Under the pieces are notes generated by a model. The model was given only the letters and a program-made list of their open reading frames with translations, had not been told where the DNA came from and did no database searches. A stretch of 7,164 bases of DNA from Phycisphaerales bacterium (GTDB taxonomy: Bacteria > Planctomycetota > Phycisphaerae > Tepidisphaerales > Tepidisphaeraceae), in contig JAQGHH010000352.1 of assembly GCA_028288945.1 (NCBI GenBank), positions 1 to 7,164 on the forward strand, given 5' to 3'. The stretch's first letter is position 1. Every line of letters starts with the position of its first letter. Below are positions 1-6,414 of this stretch, piece after piece. Both the position numbers and the translations under genes were made by a program.

Positions 1-3000
1 GCGCGGTGCGTCTGCCACTTGGCGGCCGGGTCGATCGCGCGGAGGACGGTCGCCGTCACGTACGCGTTGGGCCGGCAGGACGCGGGCACGTCGATCGGCA
101 CGGCGATGTGATTGGCCGGCATGTCGAGCACCTGAGTGCTGATGACGCCGTCCGTCTCGACGCTCAGCAGAAGCTTGCCGGGGAACGGGCTGCGCACGAT
201 CACCTGCGCAGGCTGGCCGATGCGGATTTTTCCGTCCACCGGTTGTGCCGCCCCGGCGTTGCCCGCCAGCTCAAACAGGCCGGCGATGTCCATCTGCTCC
301 ATCGCCGTCATCCACTTTTCTACACTGGGATCGGTCAAGGGCCCGACGACAACCTCGAGTTTCTCCGGGTTCTGCCGGCTGACGTTGTCCTCCCACGCGC
401 CGTACCCCGCATAAAATGCGATGGTCGTAACGCACTGGGTTTTCAGGTCGCGGACGAGCAGCACGTACGACCCGCCCGCCGGGGGCGTCACGCTCACCAC
501 GCCCCGGCCGTGCTCGAGCGCCACGCTCAGTGGCTCCTTTTGCACGGGTTCGAGCAGCCGGGTCGAGTGATAGTGGTAGGAGCCGCTCTCGTAGACGTAG
601 GAGCTGTTCCACGTTTCGCGGAAGAAGTTTGCCTCGACCCAGCCGTCGGCGGTGGCCGGCGCGCCCACGGGCGTGACGAGCTGCACGTCAAACTCCGCGG
701 GAACGCCCGGCCGGGGCGCGGTCTCGCGGGGGTGAAGGCCCACGTAGTGCGGCACGCGATCGACATCGGCCGCGCGGGTCGCCGTGACTGCGCGCCCGCC
801 GGCTTCCGTGACGGAGCCGGTGACGGTCAGCCGCCAGGGGCCGGCGTATTCAAGCGCCTTGCCGGCGACGGGAACGACGGCCGCGGCCGCCTTCCTCGCC
901 GCGTGACGGCGCGCGCGAGTGGGTTGATTGTCTCTACTACCTTCGCCGTCGAGGGTGCCTTTTTCGATCAGCTCGGCAACGTCCACGTCCCACTTCGCGT
1001 GGCCGCTCGCGTCAAGTTCCGTGGCGGGCAATTCCGCCCGGCGCCCCAGCAGCTTCGCGTGCCCCAGCGCCTCGGCGGTGTTTGCCGAATCGCCGAACGA
1101 CCACTCCCGGTACCCCGCCGGCTGGAACGCAACCGGGTCCGCGCGAACGATCAATGTCGCCGGCCGCTCGGCCACGGGCCGGCCGAACAAATAGTCCGCC
1201 TGCACGTCCGCCAGAATGGGCTCTTCCGTCAACGCGATTCGCGGCAGTTCCTTGCCCTGTGTCTTCAGGTCCGCCCCATCGATCGCCACCGCGACCTTCA
1301 TCCGTTGGGGCAGAAAATCCTCCACGTCGAACGCGACCGACCCGAAGAATTTTCCCGCCGACCCTTTCTCGCCCGGGAGCCCGATGTGAGCCGTCCATCG
1401 CCCCATCGGAAGGTCGGACGGAAGCTGCAAATCGAACGACGCTGCGCCGTCGCCATCCACTTCCGACATTTGCGCTTTCCAGTCCCGCAAGTCGGGCCGG
1501 CGGATCTGCCAGCGCACGGGGAACCGTGGCGGCGTCGCGCCGTCCGCGCCGCGCAAGATCGCCCGCAGATGAACGATTTCGCCCGGCCGATAGATCCCGC
1601 GCTCAGTGTAAACGAACGCCTCGTAACCGTGGCGCAGATAGGGCCGGCCCGACGTATCCGAATCGCCAAAGCCGATCTCACTGCTGCGGAGATCAAGCCA
1701 GGTGAGGCCCGTCAGTGCGAGATTGGAAGCGACGCCACTGGGCCCAACTTTTGCGATCGACCCGGTGGCGGGGGCGGCATCCGACAAACCGGGTGCGATT
1801 TCTTCACGCTCTTTCGCGGGGGCGGCCTGTTCGGCGACCACCACGCTCGGCTTTTCGCCCGATGGCGTGGCCGTCGGGATTATTTTTGCCAGGCCGTCGC
1901 GGTCGGTCGTCGCCTCGCCCAGCAGCTGGTTCTTGTTGGAATAGAGGCGCAGGCGCACGGCTTCGAGGGGTTTGGCCGCGTGGATGGACGTGGCCCATAC
2001 GGTGACCCCATCGCGGCCTTGCTTGGCGCTAAGGCCGATGTCGGAGAGCGTGACGACGGTGGAAGTTCCCCATCCGCCGTACCGGAAATCGCCGTCGTCG
2101 TCTTCATCATCATCGGCCTTGGCGCGGTGGTGATGGGATTCGCCGGGCGGGGGAGCGCTGAGGGATATCTGATAGACGCCGTCGCGTGATTCGCCGGCGG
2201 GGAGCAACTCATCGAGCGACAGCCGCACGTCTTGCTTTTCGTTCTTTTTGGTGGGAAGGCGGATGTCGCGCGTGGCGATCGGCCGGGCGTAAGAGGTGAC
2301 CCCGCGCCATCGATCGCGGGTCGAACCGTTGCGCCAAACGACGAGGTTGTTGTCATAAACCCGCGTGACGGTGACCTTCAGGTCCGTCAAATTTACCGCG
2401 TGTGCGAGGACCGTGCGGTTCCCCTCCGTCCCCAGGTACCCCGACTCGCTGTCAAACCAGACGTCCGGCGAACGGTCGGGGATCAGCACGCTCAGTGAAG
2501 TCGCCCGCGGCAGCTTCCGCGACGCCATGCCGGCGGGGGGCTTGGCCAGCTTGACGACGTACCGCGCCCCCGGCTGGAAGGGGCCGCGCAGACGTACGCC
2601 GTCGTAATTGCGGCTCAGTGTGATGGGCACCGCCGGCTCGACCGACAACACCTGCTTGATCGCTTCGATGTCGATCTCGTTGTTGAACTCGACGTGAATG
2701 GCCGGGTCGTCCCGTGAAGGGAACGAGCCGTAGGCCCGCGTGACGATGATGTCCGCGGCGACCGCGACGCGCTCGCTACGGTCCGCCAACAATCCCAGCG
2801 GCCCGCCTTCGCCGGCCAGGCCTTTCGTCAAAGTCACATCGATCGCGCGGGCAAGGTCCCCGGCGAAAAGCGCCATCAGCGGGTCGGTGATGACGCGCAC
2901 CTTGTTTCCCGCGGCATCGCCGTGCGGCTGGAAATTGATTGCCTTTCCATCAGCGCCGCGCAGGGAGAGGTGGCGGTGTACATCCGCGGGGTTCACCTTG

Positions 3001-3503
3001 TCGGTGAAGGACAGCTCGATGACGACGCGGTCGCGCTCGTCAAACGCCGCCTGACGGACGCTCACGACGCCCAATGCCGGCGTCCGCAGCGAAGTCACGT
3101 ATGCCCGCGGCAGACGGAACCCATCGGGCGTGTGCAGCGTCTCAGGCGCGAGGGTTACGGTGATCGGTGTTGCCCGCGGCAACGCCGCATCCGGCGTGAA
3201 CTTGAGCGTCCGCGCATCGGGCCATTCCCATTTCCCCGCCACCGCCGGCGAAATCTGCCCGGGCGGCGCGTCCTTGGCGGCGGGGGCCACGTCCAGATTG
3301 AACGACCAGACGAGCGTCGGCCGCCCTTCGACGGTCGCGCCGTCGCCTGGAGTGAATTGTGTCACTTCGAGCAGGTGATGACGGTGGGCCTTTTGCCACC
3401 GGTCATAGCCGACCCAGACGCCGGCATTGGCGATGGCGAAACAAAGAACGGTGACCCAAAATCGCCGGCTTCCTGCCGACGCCTTGGCGGGCGTGACGTG
3501 CAT
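1..3503 (-). CDS. Bacterial alpha-2-macroglobulin family protein (N-terminal 1167 residues, 3' end outside window)
   Basis: Open from an ATG at 3503 to the left edge with no stop or frameshift; the C-terminus is missing. The start is set by GGAGGAG five bases upstream. Residues 13-33 (RRFWVTVLCFAIANAGVWVGY) form a basic-then-hydrophobic signal or membrane anchor. Residues about 38-450 look like successive Ig-like/macroglobulin beta-sandwiches. The MG2 signature YRPGE is at 638-642 within VYTERGIYRPGEIVHL. Residues about 1092-1160, including PFPGKLLLSVETDGVIS, resemble the start of the bait-region domain (A2M_BRD). Known for the family: bacterial macroglobulins such as E. coli YfhM are periplasmic protease traps of about 1650 residues that present a bait region and, in one subtype, a thioester. 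Whether this one has the thioester cannot be seen. Oddities: no lipobox at Cys21 (preceded by Leu), an Asp-rich insertion at 464-472 and a basic Ala/Arg-rich stretch at about 857-875. The family call is firm; the subtype is open. Confidence 0.93.
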   Translation of the reverse strand, partial: MHVTPAKASAGSRRFWVTVLCFAIANAGVWVGYDRWQKAHRHHLLEVTQFTPGDGATVEGRPTLVWSFNLDVAPAAKDAPPGQISPAVAGKWEWPDARTLKFTPDAALPRATPITVTLAPETLHTPDGFRLPRAYVTSLRTPALGVVSVRQAAFDERDRVVIELSFTDKVNPADVHRHLSLRGADGKAINFQPHGDAAGNKVRVITDPLMALFAGDLARAIDVTLTKGLAGEGGPLGLLADRSERVAVAADIIVTRAYGSFPSRDDPAIHVEFNNEIDIEAIKQVLSVEPAVPITLSRNYDGVRLRGPFQPGARYVVKLAKPPAGMASRKLPRATSLSVLIPDRSPDVWFDSESGYLGTEGNRTVLAHAVNLTDLKVTVTRVYDNNLVVWRNGSTRDRWRGVTSYARPIATRDIRLPTKKNEKQDVRLSLDELLPAGESRDGVYQISLSAPPPGESHHHRAKADDDEDDDGDFRYGGWGTSTVVTLSDIGLSAKQGRDGVTVWATSIHAAKPLEAVRLRLYSNKNQLLGEATTDRDGLAKIIPTATPSGEKPSVVVAEQAAPAKEREEIAPGLSDAAPATGSIAKVGPSGVASNLALTGLTWLDLRSSEIGFGDSDTSGRPYLRHGYEAFVYTERGIYRPGEIVHLRAILRGADGATPPRFPVRWQIRRPDLRDWKAQMSEVDGDGAASFDLQLPSDLPMGRWTAHIGLPGEKGSAGKFFGSVAFDVEDFLPQRMKVAVAIDGADLKTQGKELPRIALTEEPILADVQADYLFGRPVAERPATLIVRADPVAFQPAGYREWSFGDSANTAEALGHAKLLGRRAELPATELDASGHAKWDVDVAELIEKGTLDGEGSRDNQPTRARRHAARKAAAAVVPVAGKALEYAGPWRLTVTGSVTEAGGRAVTATRAADVDRVPHYVGLHPRETAPRPGVPAEFDVQLVTPVGAPATADGWVEANFFRETWNSSYVYESGSYHYHSTRLLEPVQKEPLSVALEHGRGVVSVTPPAGGSYVLLVRDLKTQCVTTIAFYAGYGAWEDNVSRQNPEKLEVVVGPLTDPSVEKWMTAMEQMDIAGLFELAGNAGAAQPVDGKIRIGQPAQVIVRSPFPGKLLLSVETDGVISTQVLDMPANHIAVPIDVPASCRPNAYVTATVLRAIDPAAKWQTHR

Positions 3504-3508
3504 GGCTA

Positions 3509-3515
3509 CTCCTCC
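3509..3515 (-). promoter_or_regulatory. Strong ribosome binding site of the macroglobulin gene
   Basis: Read on the minus strand this is GGAGGAG, followed by TAGCC and the ATG at 3503. The near-perfect anti-16S match at 5-base spacing decides the start codon. The same bases form a three-codon ATG GAG GAG TAG frame ending two bases before the real start. That mini-frame has no ribosome binding site of its own and is probably incidental. Confidence 0.8.
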
Positions 3516-3691
3516 ATGAGTAGTTCGGATGTCCGTCGAGCAAACTACCACGCGATCGAGGACCGATCCAGACCCGCAGGAACGTGCAACGCTGAAGTCC
3601 GTGTTTTATGCCGGGAATGCACCGAAAAAATAATCCGTGCGGCGGTGAGCGCCGGCCATCTGTTGATCGGAAGGCAAGGCATATCGCTTCA

Positions 3692-3766
3692 TGTGGCACA
3701 ACCGCCCCCGGCTGTGTCCTTATCTTCCGCCTGCGGCGGATCACAGCCGGGGACGGCTGTGCCACA
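3692..3766. repeat. Long imperfect inverted repeat with nested hairpin
   Basis: The left arm (3692-3716) begins TGTGGCACA and ends CCCCGGCTGTG. The right arm (3742-3766) is its reverse complement over 25 bases with two mismatches, at 3701/3757 and 3705/3753. The loop contains a second perfect hairpin: TCCGCC (3726-3731), TGC, GGCGGA (3735-3740). On the plus strand the mismatches are A/C and C/A. In a minus-strand RNA they become U-G and G-U wobble pairs, so the RNA stem would be continuous in that orientation. No T-run follows on either side and it lies between two divergent starts, so it is unlikely to be a simple terminator. The sequence style (tggcaca...ccccggctgtg) resembles dispersed intergenic repeats I associate with planctomycete genomes. 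Only one copy is present here. Confidence 0.85.
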
Positions 3767-3812
3767 CGAATCGCCTCTGCGTTCATTATTCGTTCGTTAA
3801 TGCCGAAGACGG

Positions 3813-3840
3813 TTTAGGAATCGCGTTGTCCTGTTAGTAT
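3813..3840 (+). promoter_or_regulatory. Weak candidate sigma-70-type promoter for the ATP-grasp/transglutaminase operon
   Basis: TAGTAT at 3835-3840 matches the TAnnnT core of a -10 box. A poor -35 (TTTAGG, 3813-3818) lies 16 bases upstream. Transcription would start about 25-30 bases before the ATG at 3874, a reasonable leader length. The -35 match is only three of six bases, and promoter consensus in this kind of organism is uncertain, so this is a suggestion only. Confidence 0.2.
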
Positions 3841-3873
3841 GCTGTCCGAGCCGCGCCTTAGGATCGACGTTTC

Positions 3874-6414
3874 ATGACGACTCAGACGACCGACAATATC
3901 ACTCCCAGCGCCGGCGGGTTTGCCACCGGGTATGCGGGGCGGGAGAGCGGGCGCGACGAGATGGTCGAGCCGGACGGGTCGCTGCGCCCGCACTGGCGGA
4001 TGTTCGTCAATCTGCTCGACGATCTGGGGCCCGAGGAGATTCCCCGCCGATGGGAACAGGCCCGCCGGCTCATCCGCGAAAACGGGATCACGCACAACGT
4101 CTACGGCGACCCCAAGGGGCTCGACCGCCCGTGGAATCTGGATCTGGTCCCGCTGCTCGTGACGGCCGGCGAGTGGCGCGAGGTTTCCGAAGCCCTCGTG
4201 CAACGCGCTACGCTGCTCGACATGCTCATGGCCGACCTCTACGGCCCGGCACGGTGCGTGACGGAAGGGCTTCTGCCGCCCGAGTTGCTCTATTCCAACC
4301 CCGGCTTTCTCCGCGCCTGTCACGGCGTCGCGCCGCCGCGCGGGCAGTGGCTACACCTTTATGCCGCCGACCTCGTCCGCGCGACGGACGGCCGCTTCCG
4401 TGTGCTCAGCGACCGCACCCAGGCGCCGAGCGGGGCGGGGTATTCATTGGAAAACCGCATCGTCCTCTCGGGCGTGCTGCCGGCGGTCTTCCGGCAATGT
4501 AACGTGCAGCGGCTCGCGCCGTTCTTCATCGCGCTGCGCCAGACGCTCGTGTCGCTCGCGCCCGCCAGCCGGGAAAATCCCCGCGTCGTGTTGCTTACCC
4601 CCGGGCCGTACAACGAAACCTATTTTGAGCATGCCTACCTCGCCCGGTACCTCGGCTACACGCTGGTTCAGGGCAACGACCTGACCGTGCGCGAAGGGCG
4701 CGTCTACCTCAAGACGTTGGGCGGCTTGCAGCGGGTCGATGTGATCCTCCGCCGGGTGGATGATGATTACTGCGACCCGCTCGAGCTCTACCAGCATTCG
4801 TTCCTTGGCGTGCCGGGGCTGGTGGAGGCGGTGCGCGAAGGGAACGTCGCGGTGGCCAACGCGCTGGGCACCGGCGTACTTCAGACCCCCGCGTTTCTCT
4901 GCTTTCTTCCCGAGATCTGCCGGCGGCTATTGGGGGAGGAGCTCAAGCTCCCTTCGGTGCAGACGTGGTGGTGCGGCGAAGCGGATTCCCGCCGATACGT
5001 GCTGGAAAACCTCTCGCGGCTGGTCATCAAGCCGGCCTTTCCCACCCCCGGCTCCGACCCGGAATTCGGCGAGGAAATGTCATCCGGCCAGCTTGAGCAA
5101 CTGGCCGCGCGGATCGCCGCCCGGCCGGAAGGATTCGTCGCGCAGGAACACATCGAGTCGCACACCGCGCCCGTGCTGCTCAATGACCACATGGAAGCCC
5201 GGCGGTTCGTGGTCCGGGCCTACCTCGCCGCCGACGGCACTTCGTATACGGCCATGCCGGGCGGACTGACCCGCGTCACCGCGGCCACGGATTCCCTTGT
5301 CGTGTCGTTGCAAAAAGGGGGGGGCAGCAAGGACACCTGGGTGCTCGCGGACGGCCCCGTCGGCCACTCCACGCTCCTGACGACCGCGACGCAGCCCGTG
5401 GAGCTCAGCCGGGGCGGGGGCGACCTCCCGAGCCGAATCGCCGATGACCTGTTCTGGCTCGGCCGCTACGTGCAGCGCGCCGAGGCGGACGTGCGCGTGG
5501 CCCGCAGCCTGTTTACCCGGCTCGTCGATAACGTCCGCGCCGACAGCCCCGGCACGGTCAACGCGCTGGCCACGACGCTCCTGGGCCGCCACCGTCTGCG
5601 TCTGGACGAAGGGGCGGCATCGACGATGGTTCAGGAGGTTTTCAATCCGGCGGGCTACGCCAGCCTGCGCTCCTCGATCGGCCACGTGCAGGGCCTTGTG
5701 CGGGCACTCCGCGACCGCGTATCGGCCGACGCGTGGCGCATCCTTCAGGGCATCGAGCGCGACCTCTCCGATTTCGACTCCAACATTCAGGATGACCCCG
5801 TGGTCGGCGTGGTGCAACTGCTCAACCGGCTGACCATCGGCTTCCTCGCCTTCGACGGCGTGCTCGCCGAGTCGATGACCCGCGGGCAGGCGTGGCGGTT
5901 TCTCGACATCGGCAGCCGGATCGAGCGCGCCATCGCGATTGCCCGGCTGGTGCGGTCAACGCTCGTCAAAGTCGTGCCCGATGAGCCGGCGCTGCTCGAC
6001 GCCGCGCTTGAAATCGCCGACAGTTCCCTCACCTACCGCCGGCGTTATCTCACGCAATTGGAAGCGCCCGCGGTGGTGGACCTGCTCGTGGCCGATGAGA
6101 CCAATCCCCGCGCCGTGGCTTTCCAGATTGCCGCGATCGAGCAGCACCTTTCCAATCTGCCGCGTGAGGCGAGCCACCCGCAGCGCAGTCCGCACCGCCA
6201 GACGATCCTCGAGCTGCGCACGCGGCTGCGGCTAGCCGATCTAAGGGCGGCGTGCCAGATTTCGCCGGCCAAGACCCGGCCGGAGCTCGAGTCACTGATG
6301 AATGAAATCATTGACCGTTTGGAATCGGTCACCGAGCGGGTCAGTCAAATTTATTTCAGTCACGCCGAGGTGTCCCGCAGCCTCGCCGGGCCGGGCGAGG
6401 AGGGGATCAAGTGA
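3874..6414 (+). CDS. Circularly permuted ATP-grasp / alpha-E domain fusion protein (predicted amidoligase), 846 aa
   Basis: The ATG at 3874 is the first possible start, because an in-frame TAG lies at 3859-3861; a modest AGGA at 3860-3863 precedes it. Residues about 37-480 are a circularly permuted ATP-grasp domain (DUF404/DUF407, CP_ATPgrasp type). Visible motifs are GPYNETYFEH (244-253), LRRVDDDYCDP (292-302), VIKPAF (384-389, with K386 a likely nucleotide-binding lysine), QEHIESHTAPV (424-434) and RRFVVRAY (443-450). The family motif KGGGSKDTWVL follows. After a short Gly-rich linker (513-516), residues about 517-835 are an all-helical alpha-E domain (DUF403), opening with SRIADDLFWLGRYVQRAE and ending near QIYFSHAE (825-832). 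ATP-grasp enzymes activate carboxylates with ATP to form amide bonds; the substrate of this family is unknown to me. There is no signal peptide, so it is probably cytoplasmic. In many genomes the two domains are separate adjacent genes; here they are one chain. The stop overlaps the next gene, so the two are translationally coupled. Confidence 0.95.
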   Translation: MTTQTTDNITPSAGGFATGYAGRESGRDEMVEPDGSLRPHWRMFVNLLDDLGPEEIPRRWEQARRLIRENGITHNVYGDPKGLDRPWNLDLVPLLVTAGEWREVSEALVQRATLLDMLMADLYGPARCVTEGLLPPELLYSNPGFLRACHGVAPPRGQWLHLYAADLVRATDGRFRVLSDRTQAPSGAGYSLENRIVLSGVLPAVFRQCNVQRLAPFFIALRQTLVSLAPASRENPRVVLLTPGPYNETYFEHAYLARYLGYTLVQGNDLTVREGRVYLKTLGGLQRVDVILRRVDDDYCDPLELYQHSFLGVPGLVEAVREGNVAVANALGTGVLQTPAFLCFLPEICRRLLGEELKLPSVQTWWCGEADSRRYVLENLSRLVIKPAFPTPGSDPEFGEEMSSGQLEQLAARIAARPEGFVAQEHIESHTAPVLLNDHMEARRFVVRAYLAADGTSYTAMPGGLTRVTAATDSLVVSLQKGGGSKDTWVLADGPVGHSTLLTTATQPVELSRGGGDLPSRIADDLFWLGRYVQRAEADVRVARSLFTRLVDNVRADSPGTVNALATTLLGRHRLRLDEGAASTMVQEVFNPAGYASLRSSIGHVQGLVRALRDRVSADAWRILQGIERDLSDFDSNIQDDPVVGVVQLLNRLTIGFLAFDGVLAESMTRGQAWRFLDIGSRIERAIAIARLVRSTLVKVVPDEPALLDAALEIADSSLTYRRRYLTQLEAPAVVDLLVADETNPRAVAFQIAAIEQHLSNLPREASHPQRSPHRQTILELRTRLRLADLRAACQISPAKTRPELESLMNEIIDRLESVTERVSQIYFSHAEVSRSLAGPGEEGIK
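6397..6403 (+). promoter_or_regulatory. Ribosome binding site fixing a GTG start for the transglutaminase
   Basis: GAGGAGG lies inside the last codons of the upstream gene, seven bases before GTG at 6411. That GTG shares GTGA with the upstream TGA stop. The first in-frame ATG lies 46 codons later and would remove much of the conserved N-terminal domain. GTG 6411 is therefore the start, and expression is probably coupled to the upstream gene. Confidence 0.8.

Larger units (their letters stand above)
3504..3873. other. Divergent intergenic region, 370 bases
   Basis: This gap lies between the divergent starts of the macroglobulin gene and the ATP-grasp/alpha-E gene, so it must carry promoters for both. 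It contains the macroglobulin ribosome binding site, a large nested hairpin at 3692-3766 and a weak candidate promoter at 3813-3840 for the right-hand operon. On the macroglobulin side the only AT-rich stretch is about 3604-3634; read on the minus strand it includes CATAAA (3610-3605), but no good -35 box is found at the right distance. A near-direct repeat, TTAGGAATCG (3814-3823) and TTAGGATCG (3858-3866), flanks the candidate -10. Frames that cross the gap read through the inverted repeat, have no ribosome binding sites and show no recognisable protein family. I see no tRNA or other RNA gene. Confidence 0.7.

Noticed and set aside
6..2189. Long open frame of 727 codons on the plus strand
   Set aside because: It lies antisense to the macroglobulin gene, whose protein has clear family motifs. 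The plus-strand translation is rich in Arg, Gly, Ala and His without any recognisable domain, as expected of a GC-rich shadow frame.
3506..3517. Three-codon upstream frame (ATG GAG GAG TAG) before the macroglobulin start
   Set aside because: It arises from the ribosome binding site sequence and has no binding site of its own; likely chance.
3692..3766. Hairpin as a rho-independent terminator
   Set aside because: No T-run follows on either strand, and it lies between two divergent starts where no transcript is expected to end.
2922..3800. 292-codon plus-strand frame crossing the macroglobulin start and the intergenic hairpin
   Set aside because: It has no ribosome binding site or family motif, is antisense to the macroglobulin N-terminus, and reads through the inverted repeat.
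3784..3802. CATTA / TAATG inverted repeat as an operator
   Set aside because: Only five paired bases with a 9-base gap in a locally AT-rich stretch; too short to support.
3814..4323. 169-codon minus-strand frame over the start of the ATP-grasp gene
   Set aside because: It is antisense to a well-supported coding region and its translation shows no family features.
5080..5817. 245-codon minus-strand frame within the ATP-grasp/alpha-E gene
   Set aside because: It lies entirely antisense to conserved ATP-grasp and alpha-E motifs; a high-GC shadow.
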